Source: Sphingobacterium faecium | Lineage (GTDB): Bacteria; Bacteroidota; Bacteroidia; Sphingobacteriales; Sphingobacteriaceae | DNA: 64,000 nt | Reading direction: 5' to 3' | Assembly: GCF_003054045.1 (NCBI RefSeq) | Contig: NZ_QBKH01000005.1 | Coordinates: 248,001 to 312,000 of the forward strand | Part shown: one piece after another, positions 52,664 through 62,241 of the stretch | Numbering within the stretch: position 1 is the stretch's first letter | How the letters are laid out: each line of letters starts with the position of its first letter | Notes under the pieces: generated by a model | Databases searched by the model: none | Seen by the model: only the letters and a program-made list of their open reading frames with translations | What the model was told of the DNA's origin: nothing | Translations under genes and position numbers: made by a program

Positions 52664-53287
52664 ATGGGACCCATGTGGACTTTTACAGTGAAAAATAAAA
52701 TTAGGGCTGCGATGTTGTTTTTCTCTGTCCTTTGTTTGGTGATGTTGACCAATATTCAAGAACAACACTTGGTCAAAAGAATTAACGAATCAGTGACGTC
52801 TTTATATTCGGACCGCTTGGTGGTGGGTGATTATATTCACAAACTTTCTAATCGTATGGAGAAATTGCTAATTTTATTATCTGCAGCTAATTTCTCACCT
52901 AAAGAGGTTCATTCGGAATTGAAAAAAATCGATCAACTGAATACTCTTTATGAAAAAACAGTGCTGACAGATAAAGAAAATATTAATTTTAATAAATTTA
53001 AAATCTATATTCAACAAATAACACAAAATGTTAATGCCACCGATCATGCTCAAGCAATTGTAATCAGTAAATATGCCCGCCAGACTTTGGAAACCTTATC
53101 TTCGATTCAAGTGGAGGAAGGAAAAGTGAAGTTAGATGAAGTATTGAGCATGACGAGTACGAGTAGGTTAATGTCTTACATTGAAATCGTGATACTGATC
53201 GTTATCGCTGTATTAATTCAAATTTTGGTATTTTCTGCTAAAGTGGACATGGGTGCGAAAGTTCCAAAAGATCATAATTTAAACTAA
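52664..53287 (+). CDS. Small two-TM protein with four-helix sensor-like domain
   Basis: The 207-residue protein has two membrane segments, at about 13-30 (IRAAMLFFSVLCLVMLT) and 170-190 (YIEIVILIVIAVLIQILVF). Between them is a helical periplasmic region (VTSLYSDRLVVGDYIHKLSN, FKIYIQQITQNVNATDHAQA) like the four-helix-bundle sensor of methyl-accepting proteins. It has no HAMP, signalling or kinase domain, only 17 residues after the second segment. An ATG 9 bases in (MWTFTVK) is an alternative start. It could be a stand-alone sensor or a cut-down receptor; Bacteroidota carry many of these. Confidence 0.65.
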   Translation: MGPMWTFTVKNKIRAAMLFFSVLCLVMLTNIQEQHLVKRINESVTSLYSDRLVVGDYIHKLSNRMEKLLILLSAANFSPKEVHSELKKIDQLNTLYEKTVLTDKENINFNKFKIYIQQITQNVNATDHAQAIVISKYARQTLETLSSIQVEEGKVKLDEVLSMTSTSRLMSYIEIVILIVIAVLIQILVFSAKVDMGAKVPKDHNLN

Positions 53288-53573
53288 TCGAAAGCCCAAA
53301 GTCATTCCCCAGACCTCGTGGATTTTAAATAGATCCAATTTCGAGATTTCAATATAAACACATCATTTTCAACGACTTTTATAAACAAAACTAATTCTTA
53401 TTTTACGTTCAGATTTAGCAACCCTCAGATCTTCGATTTTTTGGACTGTGAACTGATATTTTGTTGTACTTAGTTTTTTCTAAATACTAAGTAAAAACGT
53501 ATGTTTCTATTTTATTCCTATGAAAATTATTATGTATGTTTGTTTAACGATATTATTCAAACCTAAACCAAAT

Positions 53574-54266
53574 ATGAACTTCTATTTTTCAGCTCTTTTT
53601 TTTGTAAGTAGCTTAGCTCTTTCATTTTCTTCATTTGCTCAGTCAAAAAGTCTTTTCAATGGCAAGGACTTGACAGGCTGGCATATCGATGTTCCAGAAA
53701 TGGATAAAAATAAGACTATAAAAAGTCCTTTTCTTGTTAGAGATGGCATGTTGGTCAGCATGGGTACACCAAATGGTCATATTATAACTGATAAGTCGTA
53801 TAAAAACTATAGTCTTGATGTCGAATACCGATTTGCAGGAAAACCAGGAAACTGTGGTGTACTGGTACATGCCTCTACCCCACGTGCACTTTATGGAATG
53901 TTTCCCAAATCTGTTGAAGTACAGATGATGCATGAAAATGCAGGAGACTTTTGGTGTATTGTAGAGGATATTAAAGTTCCAAACATGGTTGAGCGTCGTG
54001 GTGACAAAGCTGAATGGGGCATTACAGAAGGTAAAAATCGTAGAATTAAGAATCTTACCGATCATTCGGAAAAACCACTTGGTGAATGGAATAGGATGAG
54101 GATTGAATGTTTAGACCGGAAGATCAAAGTATGGGTGAATGGCGACCTTGTAAATGAAGGTTACGACTGTACCGCAAACAGTGGACAGATTGCACTCCAA
54201 GCTGAAGGTGCTGAGGTAGAATTCCGAAAGGTTTTACTAACTCCAATAACGCATCTTTCTAAATAA
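53574..54266 (+). CDS. Exported DUF1080 (3-keto-disaccharide hydrolase-type) protein
   Basis: I choose the start at 53574 (MNFYFSALFFVSSLALSF), which opens a signal peptide ending SSFAQ; the frame extends 54 bases upstream without signal character. The 230-residue protein has the DUF1080 jelly-roll: SLFNGKDLTGWHID, NYSLDVEYRFAGKPGNCGVLVHA, PKSVEVQMMHENAGDFWC, GEWNRMRIECLDRKIKVWVNGDLVNEG and GQIALQAEGAEVEFRKVLL. The family includes 3-keto-glycoside hydrolases and carbohydrate-binding lectin-like folds. It lies near the sulfatase locus but in the opposite direction. Confidence 0.88.
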   Translation: MNFYFSALFFVSSLALSFSSFAQSKSLFNGKDLTGWHIDVPEMDKNKTIKSPFLVRDGMLVSMGTPNGHIITDKSYKNYSLDVEYRFAGKPGNCGVLVHASTPRALYGMFPKSVEVQMMHENAGDFWCIVEDIKVPNMVERRGDKAEWGITEGKNRRIKNLTDHSEKPLGEWNRMRIECLDRKIKVWVNGDLVNEGYDCTANSGQIALQAEGAEVEFRKVLLTPITHLSK

Positions 54267-54373
54267 ATGATAATAGCAACAGATTATTGTTCCGTTTTTT
54301 ACCGTACTCATACGTTACTATACAAGACCACCATTTTCAATAGCTAATAAACCACAATAAAGGTAAAAAAGGC

Positions 54374-54399
54374 AAAGCCATTCTTAATAGAATGGCTTT
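54374..54399. terminator. Terminator after DUF1080 gene
   Basis: The stem AAAGCCATTC/GAATGGCTTT has a 6-base loop, with A and T tracts inside the stem. It is about 110 bases after the DUF1080 stop. Confidence 0.65.
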
Positions 54400-54715
54400 A
54401 TGGGTTATAGATAATCCTACTTGATTTATTTCAGTTTTTCGATTTAATTAGTTGTGAACTTGTTGACTTAACAAAGGTCTTCCCCTCAAAGTAACAAGGT
54501 ATTTCTATAGATGTAGAACGTTTATTATGAATTGTTTCAATGATTAATTAATACCTATCTAAATCTAGTATGGTCTTGAAGATTTTAAACATTAAATTTT
54601 GTGCATAAATATTCATGCTGATACACATAATTGGGGGTTTTGAATAATACATATCTCCATATATATTCGCGTATATCATGATGCTTAATAAAAACCTCAA
54701 GCATGATAGTAAAAA

Positions 54716-54740
54716 AACCGTTTGGTCATCCCAAACGGTT
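54716..54740 (-). terminator. Terminator of the sulfatase operon (third Rpn-type hairpin)
   Basis: AACCGTTTGG, TCAT loop, CCAAACGGTT (one extra C) is followed on the minus strand by seven T. It is 122 bases after the sulfatase stop. The hairpin matches those at 4449 and 7748. Confidence 0.65.
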
Positions 54741-54862
54741 TATTATTTGATATAAGCGATAACTTATTGATTTTTATATTATCGGCCAATAGTCCTTCGG
54801 GATTCTTAGAAGGATATCCGTAAAACAAATCAACTGCTCATAAAACAGTATAATGTACAATA

Positions 54863-56392
54863 CTAGTCGATGTTTATCTTATAGATTGCAGCTGCTTCTG
54901 TATCGTCAAACAGATGAATTTGCTTCTCTAGCTTTTTCTTCATCATTTTCACGATAGGACTATAAGCAGGATCATGATAGACATTGTGAAGTTCTTGCGG
55001 GTCTTTTTGTAAATCAAACAGTTCCCAGGTTTCCATACGTTTATAATATCGGATTAATTTGTAACGGTCATCACGTACTCCAAAATGTGGGCTGACAGCA
55101 TGTTCTCCGTTTTCAAAGTAATGATAGAAAAGATCTTTCCGATGTTCTGTTGCAGGATTTTTGAGCACATGTACAAAAGACTCGCCTTGCATGTCCTTCG
55201 GTTTTTTAACTGATGCAAGTTCCAAAAGAGTCGGCGCAATATCGGCATTGACCACTTTGGCATTGATTTGAGTATGTGGTTTTATTAATGCTGGATAACG
55301 CATGACCATCGGTGTGCGGAAGGATTCTTCATACATCCAACGTTTATCAAACCAACCATGTTCGCCCATATAAAAACCTTGATCCGACAGATAGATAACG
55401 ATGGTATTTTCCGTAAGCTGCTTACTCTCTATATAGTCCAATACTTTTCCGATGTTGCGGTCCATGGATTGTGCTGTATTGAGGTAATCGGTCATATAGC
55501 GTTTAAACTTCCACGCGGCTAAAGCTTTTCCGGTCAACTTGGATTGCTTAAGTTCTTCATAGATCGGTCTGTAATAATTGATGTATTTTTCTTGCTGCGC
55601 TGGTGTCATGCGTTTGAAATTACCATCCTGCATCATCGCTTCAGCAGATTCGAACATCTTGAGATCGTAGCCCATGCGCATATCCTTATCAATAGACATC
55701 TCCTGAAGCTTGGCTGGTTTACGGCTTTCGTAATCGTCGTAAAAGGTTTCCGGCAATTTAAAATTGACGCTGTCGTAAGCGCCAAAATCTGCAGGATCTG
55801 GCATCCATGTACGATGGGTAGCCTTATGACCGATAACTAAGCAAAAAGGTTGTTCTTGATTTACGGTATCGAGCCAGCTTAGTGCTTTTTCGGTTACGAT
55901 GTCTGAAACATAGCCTTCGCTTCGTTTACGTCCTTGTTTGCTGATAAAATCTGGATTGAAATATGTGCCTTGATCGACTAGGATGTCAAAATAATTGAAT
56001 CCTTGTAATTTGTCACCTAAATGGATTTTACCGACCCAGGCGGTATTGTACCCCACCTGCTGGAGCTGTTTGACAAATAGATCTTGACTGAAGTCGAATT
56101 CAGAAGTTTCATTGTCTTTGAAGCCATTTTTGTGGCTGTATTTTCCAGTCAATAAAGTGGCCCTACTGGGGCCACATATTGAATTGTTGACAAATGAATT
56201 TTTAAAAATAGCTCCCTCATTGGCGATACGATCTATCTGGGGTGTTTTTCCATATTTTGAACCATATGCTCCTATGGTTTGATAAGCATGGTCATCGGAA
56301 ATGATAATCACGACGTTGGGCCTTTTTTGTCCGTAAACATGTCTTCCTGTAGTCATAGCAAGTGCTAGGAGCACAATAAATCTTAATCTCAT
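54863..56392 (-). CDS. Exported Cys-type sulfatase (S1 family)
   Basis: The 509-residue protein has a signal peptide (MRLRFIVLLALAMTTGRHVYGQ). The sulfatase signature is CGPSRATLLTGKY with Cys73, which must be converted to formylglycine by a maturase; this C-x-P-S-R form is the aerobic/anaerobic Cys type. Metal residues are in ISDDHAYQ (Asp33, Asp34) and LSDQGFYMGEHGWFDK. Length and the DDHAYQTIGAYGSKY start resemble the S1_11 group, which contains GlcNAc-6-sulfatases, but subfamily is a guess. It is the last gene of a utilisation locus and overlaps the preceding gene's stop by 4 bases (ATGA), so it is translationally coupled. Confidence 0.9.
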   Translation of the reverse strand: MRLRFIVLLALAMTTGRHVYGQKRPNVVIIISDDHAYQTIGAYGSKYGKTPQIDRIANEGAIFKNSFVNNSICGPSRATLLTGKYSHKNGFKDNETSEFDFSQDLFVKQLQQVGYNTAWVGKIHLGDKLQGFNYFDILVDQGTYFNPDFISKQGRKRSEGYVSDIVTEKALSWLDTVNQEQPFCLVIGHKATHRTWMPDPADFGAYDSVNFKLPETFYDDYESRKPAKLQEMSIDKDMRMGYDLKMFESAEAMMQDGNFKRMTPAQQEKYINYYRPIYEELKQSKLTGKALAAWKFKRYMTDYLNTAQSMDRNIGKVLDYIESKQLTENTIVIYLSDQGFYMGEHGWFDKRWMYEESFRTPMVMRYPALIKPHTQINAKVVNADIAPTLLELASVKKPKDMQGESFVHVLKNPATEHRKDLFYHYFENGEHAVSPHFGVRDDRYKLIRYYKRMETWELFDLQKDPQELHNVYHDPAYSPIVKMMKKKLEKQIHLFDDTEAAAIYKINID

Positions 56393-56769
56393 GATCCCTT
56401 TTGTTTAAAATTGATAGTTACTTCTTCTTTTGAAGTAGAGTTTATTTTGACCGATCCTGATCGCTCTTGACCTGAATCATTGGCCTTAATCGTCAGTTTC
56501 TGTGTGACATTTCCAGAGCCGTATTTGCGTTCGACACTATACCATTGTACATTTGCGGGTAAAGTAACCCACCAGCCATTGGTATTGCCTTCAATACTGA
56601 TGCTATAGGTGCCTGCTGCTTTTTCTATTTCACCGGGTACGGTACTGGTCACTTGAAATGGACCAGCGACAGGTTTAGCCGGAAGGTCTTCTTTTTTGCA
56701 GGCAATTAGCGAAAAGATTAGGAGTATAAGAAAACTGAGGTTTCCTTTTTTATAAATTAATGTCTTCAT
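56389..56769 (-). CDS. BACON-like surface lipoprotein
   Basis: I choose the start at 56769 (MKTLIYKKGNLSFLILLIF), because a lipobox LIAC follows (Cys24); 14 upstream residues overlap SusD. The 126-residue protein has one Ig-like beta domain: GEIEKAAGTYSISIEGNTNGWWVTLPANVQWYSV, NVTQKLTIKANDSGQERSGS and VKINSTSKEEVTINFKQKGS. This fits the BACON domain, which follows strands with W and ends with a repeated hydrophobic pattern. It is likely a small surface glycan- or mucin-binding or spacer protein in the SusCD complex. It lies between SusD (10 bases) and sulfatase (overlap). Confidence 0.75.
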   Translation of the reverse strand: MKTLIYKKGNLSFLILLIFSLIACKKEDLPAKPVAGPFQVTSTVPGEIEKAAGTYSISIEGNTNGWWVTLPANVQWYSVERKYGSGNVTQKLTIKANDSGQERSGSVKINSTSKEEVTINFKQKGS

Positions 56770-56779
56770 GATAGTGATT

Positions 56780-58606
56780 TTACCAATTTGGATTTTGTTT
56801 CCATTTACCATTTGTCAATTCGATCATCCGTTGTTGGATGGGAAGCAAGTAGTCTCGATCGACCCTAAATCGATACCCACTTGGCAATACTGCTTTATAA
56901 GGATCCATGTAGCGTGTAGCATCACCAGGATTACCCGAAAGGAAGAAATTGACTGTTTTTCCTGTTGGTGCGGTGTCATAGTATAAGAGGTTATCCTTGT
57001 AAAAACCCGTACTGTTGTTTTCTTGCGCAATATTACTTCCAATAAAAAGGATACCTAAGGGTCTTTTGCCAACAATCAATTGATCTGCTGCTGCCCAACG
57101 TAAAATATCTTGCAAGCGTTGCCCTTCAGCCACCAGCTCAACACGTCTTTCTCTTCTAACGGCTTGTATATATTTGTCTAGTTGTGCAAAAGGATAGTTT
57201 GCTGAGGTATTGTATTCGCGATCAAAATCCATGTCGGGCATATTGACACGGGCACGCAATGGTCGTATCGCTTCAATGATTTTGGTTGGATCTTCCTTAA
57301 GTTCTGCTATGGTTTCGGCATAGTTAAGCAATACTTCTGCATAACGAAAATAAATGACAGGAGCAGCACTCATACCATCATCAGATACCGCAGGGAGACT
57401 GTTATATTCCACATATTTGTACATCGGATAACCTGTGGTCGAACGGTTGAATCCGCTTTGATTGATCGACGGGAAATTAGCAGCTACCGCATCAGGGCGT
57501 AATGGTGCCTGTGGTACTACTGCGGTTTGTGCCAATCGTGGATCACGAATCGTAGGTCTTAGATCTTGGCTATATATCTTTTGGACTTCGGTCTGTACTG
57601 AGCCTGCAAATGGTTTTCCATCTGCCGTTAAGTAATCACTCACGAGACTCTGAGTAAGCCCAATATCTCCCCCACCGGTTGATAGATATTTGGATACACC
57701 ATGCCCGACATTTTCTGAAGGATTATAGCGTCGATATAACAGTACCTCATTGTTGGTCGACAAGTTTGCAGTATTGAACATATTGCGGTAATCATCATTG
57801 AATTTTCCTGTGGTATATATTTTCCAGCGATTGCCATCTATAACAGTCTTGGCCGCATCTCGTGCTTGAGTTAGGTAATTTTTGATCTTATCTTCGGTAG
57901 CTTCCATACTGGCAAATGGTGTCCCTTTTAATTTATGATACCGTTGCCATGTTCCTTCATATAGAGCAACCCGTGATTTAAATGCCAAAGCCACATCACG
58001 GTGGATACGCATACTCGCATTGGTCGATACGATGGGTAAAAGATCGGCAGATCGGTTCAGGTCGTTGAGGATAGAATCTACAATCATAATACGGCTATCT
58101 CTAGCTAATAGCGTAGACTCGTCTTCGGAACTCAACAATTGATTGACCCAAGTGACATCTCCATATTTTTTGACCAATTCGAAATAATACCAGGCGCGAA
58201 AGAAATATGCTTCGCCGAGATATTTGTTGATCTCCGCTTGATTTCCAGTTGCATTTTTAGATTGTTTCAGAAAAAAATTGATTGATCTTATTTGCGTGTA
58301 TTCACTGATACTGGAAGCATTGGAGATCGTCAACTGTCCGCTAAGTCTAGGATCAACACTCGTAAATATCATATTATCTGTCCGCGCATCATCAAAAGCT
58401 GGGCCTATACCACCTGTAAAATTGGGATGCCCAGGTAAGGTTTGATAGAATTGATTGACATACAGTTTAAGTTCATTGGTCGAAGATAAACTTCCTGTTG
58501 TGGATAATTGATCTAATGGTTCCCGATCCAAAAAATTACTGTTGCATGCTGAACATACAGTGATACTGACTGCAAGTAGGCATAAATATAGGTTATATAG
58601 TTTCAT
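56780..58606 (-). CDS. SusD/RagB family outer-membrane glycan-binding lipoprotein
   Basis: The 608-residue lipoprotein (CSAC, Cys21, then NSNFLDREPLDQLS) has SusD features: LKLYVNQFYQTLPGHPNF, YLGEAYFFRAWYYFELVKKYGDVTW, MRIHRDVALAFKSRVALYEGTWQRYHK, RYAEVLLNYAETIAELKED and RRERRVELVAEGQRLQDILRW. It caps the SusC porin encoded 10 bases upstream. Longer than the SusD at 37159, as is usual for glycan loci. A sulfatase in the operon suggests a sulfated polysaccharide ligand. Confidence 0.93.
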   Translation of the reverse strand: MKLYNLYLCLLAVSITVCSACNSNFLDREPLDQLSTTGSLSSTNELKLYVNQFYQTLPGHPNFTGGIGPAFDDARTDNMIFTSVDPRLSGQLTISNASSISEYTQIRSINFFLKQSKNATGNQAEINKYLGEAYFFRAWYYFELVKKYGDVTWVNQLLSSEDESTLLARDSRIMIVDSILNDLNRSADLLPIVSTNASMRIHRDVALAFKSRVALYEGTWQRYHKLKGTPFASMEATEDKIKNYLTQARDAAKTVIDGNRWKIYTTGKFNDDYRNMFNTANLSTNNEVLLYRRYNPSENVGHGVSKYLSTGGGDIGLTQSLVSDYLTADGKPFAGSVQTEVQKIYSQDLRPTIRDPRLAQTAVVPQAPLRPDAVAANFPSINQSGFNRSTTGYPMYKYVEYNSLPAVSDDGMSAAPVIYFRYAEVLLNYAETIAELKEDPTKIIEAIRPLRARVNMPDMDFDREYNTSANYPFAQLDKYIQAVRRERRVELVAEGQRLQDILRWAAADQLIVGKRPLGILFIGSNIAQENNSTGFYKDNLLYYDTAPTGKTVNFFLSGNPGDATRYMDPYKAVLPSGYRFRVDRDYLLPIQQRMIELTNGKWKQNPNW

Positions 58607-58616
58607 GTTGCTCGGA

Positions 58617-61600
58617 TTAAAAATTAACGTTTAGACCAAAAGAATACACTTTACTCAAGGGGTATATTTTACCTGTACCCGAGCCACCGTCAATCGTTTC
58701 TGGATCAAACATCTTTGCTAAGGGACTAAAAGTGAATAAGTTTTCTCCACTAAGGAATAGATTGATACGTTCAAATTTCCAGCTTTGGATCAGTGATTTG
58801 GGTATATTGTAACTGATGGTCAGGTTTTTGAGGCGTAAGTAAGCCGCACTTTGTAAATAGCGAGTTGAAGATAGCTGAGTCTTATTGATGTAAGAATTGA
58901 TGGCACCTGCAGGTGCTGCATACGGATTGGGATAGTATGCATCAGGATTGCTTTCAGAGAAATAATCTAAATGTTGCTTAAAGACTGTAACCTGTGCTAA
59001 TGCACCTGCTCCCCAAAAGTAAGCATCCGCAACTGCTGGACTAAAATCTCGTTTACCAATACCTTGCCATAGCATATTCATCGATAAATTTTTCCAAGTT
59101 AATCCACCAGATAAACTATAGCTGTACCTCGGTGTACTATTTCCGATAATGGAAATGTCGCCCATATCACCTAAGCGATTGGCTCCGTTGTTAATTTTAC
59201 CATCGTTGTTGAGATCGAGATACATGACGTCACCAGGGATCCAATCACGTGCAGATAAGAATGATTGATCCAATTCATTATATACATCTGCCTCTGCTTG
59301 GGTACGGATTAATTGATTGGCTTTATAACCCCAGATTTCCCCCGAGGTCTTACCTTCGTACCATTGTCCACTTGGATCAAATTTGGTAGGATTTTGATAT
59401 TTTGTGACCATCGATTTGTAATCTGTGAGTATTAAGCCTAAGTTATAGCTCCAGTCTTCGGAAAGCTGATCACGCCATTTGACATTAAGTTCCCAACCTC
59501 GTGTTCTTAAATCAGCGTTGTTACTTTTTGCAGGGATTGTACCAAAAAGATCGGCTACATCACGTGATGGACCGAGCATATCTTTAGTATTACGTTGGTA
59601 GATATCAATTGCACCGGTCAATCTGTATTTGAATGCCGTGAAGTCGAGACCGAAATTGGCACTGCGCACTGTTTCCCAAGTGATGAGTGGATTGAATGCT
59701 CCTGGAGCATTGATGTAGCTCTCGCGACCGTTTTCAAAATAATACTTGCCACCAGCTCCATTGGCTCCTGGTACGATAATGCTCATGTTTTCGGAGTACG
59801 CATAGAGTCCTGCTCCTGCCTGATTTCCTAGTGATCCGTATGAGCCTCGTATTTTTAATTGATTGACCCAGCTGACTTGATCTTTAAAGAATGATTCTTC
59901 ACTGATGTTGTATGCAGCAGATACAGATGGAAAGAATCCCCAGCGATTGCCTGCTGCGAAACGTGAAGATCCATCATAACGACCATTGACTTCTAATAGA
60001 TATTTCTGATCGAAATTGTAATTCAAACGAGCGAAGAGGCCACGAGTAGCCCAATGATTGCGGGCTTCTTTACTAGACTTGGTTCCTGTCGATAAGTCTA
60101 TGCCTGGACGGTCGAAGCTAATCAAATCACTAGCGGATGTATAGATTTCTTTAAACTGATTTAGCTCTTGCTGAAAACCTGCTGTGACGTCAAAGTTGTG
60201 CTTGTCTAGAGATAGTTTATAGTTAGTATAAAGATTAGGTGTAAGGTAATTGTTGGTATTCATTTTACGTTCAAAACTCCCACCTAATGGGATATTGTAT
60301 TCGGAGCGGTTAACCAGGTAGGAAGTGCCATCAATACCATAAATTGTACCTGGTAATTTTAAAATATCATTGGCATCATTATCCAATCTATAATTGAGAT
60401 CGGCAAATATCTTCCAATTTTTCAACGGACTTATTTCCAAACCACCTAGTATCGCTAATGTATTGTTTGTCAATTCATCTTTTGTACCCGATTGTAAATA
60501 TGGCACCATGGATTGTTCATTCCAGTTTCCATAAAAATCATAGGGTGATACATTGGGACGCATACGAGCCAGATTGTGGAAAAACATGCCTTCATAGCCA
60601 GCTAAAGGTGTCTGGTTGTTACTCTTTGTATATTTGACATTGGCTTTGACTTTTAGCCAAGAGGTTAGATCTGAGGAAACTGAACTATTGAAATTATAAC
60701 GTTTGTAATCGATATCTGCATAGCGCAAGATTCCTTCTTCGTTGTAATAACCTGCCGATACATAAAATTGCGTACCTGCATTTCCTCCGCTCATATTTAC
60801 AGTATAATTCTGACGTAGGGCCGTTGGTTTATAGTGGAGATCGAACCAATTGGTATTTGCGACACCATTGGCACTGTTTTCCCAGCTTGCGTAATTATTG
60901 GTATTAACTTCTGGAAATATCGATAGACTGGTTGGATCATTGATATACTGTTGCAATAGCGCAATCTTGTCTTCCGAATATTGTTTCGTACCCAATGCAT
61001 TGAAGGTCGCTGCATTGAAGAAATTAGCAAACTCAACGGAATTAGCCATATCGGGTAATCTAACAGGCGATGTGAGTCCGGTATTGCCGGTAAAACTAAT
61101 TACTTTTTTTCCGGCTGTACCTTTTTTAGTGGTGACCAAAATAACCCCATATGCCGCTCTTGATCCATATATCGCAGATGCTGATGCATCTTTTAATACC
61201 GAGATGTTATCAATATCGCTGGGATTGATATCTGCTAATGACATCTCCATTCCGTCTACAAGTACATAAGGACCATCGGTACCGCTGATATTTCCTACCC
61301 CACGGACATTTAGATTGAAGCTTTGACCAGGCTTGGTATTTCCGCCAACATTGACATTTAATCCTGGGACAATACCCTGTAAGCTTTGTGTTGCATTGAC
61401 AACGGGTCTGTTTTCCAGTTCCCGACCGCTTATAGCGGAAACAGCACCGGTTAAATTGACGCGTTTTTGTGCTCCATAACCAACGACAACCACTTCTTCG
61501 AGTTGAGCAAGATCAGCTATTAGTTTGATGGACTGAAAAGTAGAGGAGTAAGGCAATTCTTGCGACACAAAACCCACGCTACTGATGACTAGGTAACTTT

Positions 61601-62111
61601 GTGTATTTTTTACGGCAATTGTAAATTCGCCCTTATCATTGGTCAAGGTACTTCTATCTGATCCCTTTTCTTTAATGGATACACCAGGTAAGGGATCTCC
61701 TTTACCATCAATTATTTTGCCTTGAAATTTGGGGTCTTGTGATACGATCGGTGAAATAACGATTCGACCACCATTGATTTCCTGCATTTTTAAACCTGTT
61801 TTTTCTAGAATGGGTTCCAATAATTCATTCCAAGGTTTTTTAATTGCATTGACATCACTAATCACAAATTTGTCAATCTGATTGTCATTATAAATAAAGC
61901 GCAGATCAGTTTGTTTTTCGATCAGCTGCAATAAAGTTTTAAACTTTATGCTTTTGTTTTTTAAAGTAATGTTGCCTTGAGCAAGTGTCGAATTTGCATA
62001 ACTGCTGTAGCCAAAAGCTACAATAAGCAACAGCGTAAATTTTACCATGAAGAGCCACTTTAGGTAATAAAGAATTGGCACATGACTGAAGACATGTGAA
62101 CTTTTTTTCAT
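58617..62111 (-). CDS. SusC/RagA family TonB-linked transporter with STN signalling domain
   Basis: The 1164-residue protein starts with a signal segment (to NSTLAQ). An STN domain follows (about 48-118: ITLKNKSIKFKTLLQLIEKQ, LRFIYNDNQIDKFVISDV, LEKTGLKMQEINGGRIVIS), then the carboxypeptidase-like domain (FQGKIIDGKGDPLPGVSIKE), plug (EVVVVGYGAQKRVNLTGAVS, PYVLVDGMEMSLADINPSDI) and barrel ending FGLNVNF. The STN domain contacts the FecR anti-sigma factor, so substrate uptake is signalled to the ECF sigma gene pair just upstream. A 130-base gap separates FecR and this gene; a sigma-dependent promoter should lie there. Confidence 0.93.
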   Translation of the reverse strand: MKKSSHVFSHVPILYYLKWLFMVKFTLLLIVAFGYSSYANSTLAQGNITLKNKSIKFKTLLQLIEKQTDLRFIYNDNQIDKFVISDVNAIKKPWNELLEPILEKTGLKMQEINGGRIVISPIVSQDPKFQGKIIDGKGDPLPGVSIKEKGSDRSTLTNDKGEFTIAVKNTQSYLVISSVGFVSQELPYSSTFQSIKLIADLAQLEEVVVVGYGAQKRVNLTGAVSAISGRELENRPVVNATQSLQGIVPGLNVNVGGNTKPGQSFNLNVRGVGNISGTDGPYVLVDGMEMSLADINPSDIDNISVLKDASASAIYGSRAAYGVILVTTKKGTAGKKVISFTGNTGLTSPVRLPDMANSVEFANFFNAATFNALGTKQYSEDKIALLQQYINDPTSLSIFPEVNTNNYASWENSANGVANTNWFDLHYKPTALRQNYTVNMSGGNAGTQFYVSAGYYNEEGILRYADIDYKRYNFNSSVSSDLTSWLKVKANVKYTKSNNQTPLAGYEGMFFHNLARMRPNVSPYDFYGNWNEQSMVPYLQSGTKDELTNNTLAILGGLEISPLKNWKIFADLNYRLDNDANDILKLPGTIYGIDGTSYLVNRSEYNIPLGGSFERKMNTNNYLTPNLYTNYKLSLDKHNFDVTAGFQQELNQFKEIYTSASDLISFDRPGIDLSTGTKSSKEARNHWATRGLFARLNYNFDQKYLLEVNGRYDGSSRFAAGNRWGFFPSVSAAYNISEESFFKDQVSWVNQLKIRGSYGSLGNQAGAGLYAYSENMSIIVPGANGAGGKYYFENGRESYINAPGAFNPLITWETVRSANFGLDFTAFKYRLTGAIDIYQRNTKDMLGPSRDVADLFGTIPAKSNNADLRTRGWELNVKWRDQLSEDWSYNLGLILTDYKSMVTKYQNPTKFDPSGQWYEGKTSGEIWGYKANQLIRTQAEADVYNELDQSFLSARDWIPGDVMYLDLNNDGKINNGANRLGDMGDISIIGNSTPRYSYSLSGGLTWKNLSMNMLWQGIGKRDFSPAVADAYFWGAGALAQVTVFKQHLDYFSESNPDAYYPNPYAAPAGAINSYINKTQLSSTRYLQSAAYLRLKNLTISYNIPKSLIQSWKFERINLFLSGENLFTFSPLAKMFDPETIDGGSGTGKIYPLSKVYSFGLNVNF

Positions 62112-62241
62112 AATTTAGATATTAGAAGTTAGTAATTAAGCACATTACTTTCCTAGGGCTTTGTGCTTGTTCATTCATCTTTAAGGGTGTATCATTACGA
62201 TATGCCCTTTTTTGTACAGGTTTGATTCATAATTTTTGGTT

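Larger units (their letters stand above)
54267..54862. other. 596-base gap with two hairpins and an Rpn gene scrap
   Basis: It holds the terminator at 54374-54399 (AAAGCCATTC/GAATGGCTTT). At 54425-54442 a minus-strand stretch of 17 bases (ATCGAAAAACTGAAATA, codons IEKLK then stop) equals the end of the Rpn relic at 7793. The third copy of the Rpn-associated hairpin lies at 54716-54740. No gene seen. Confidence 0.5.

Noticed and set aside
53643..54065. 140-residue minus-strand open frame
   Set aside because: Antisense to the DUF1080 gene with its full set of motifs.
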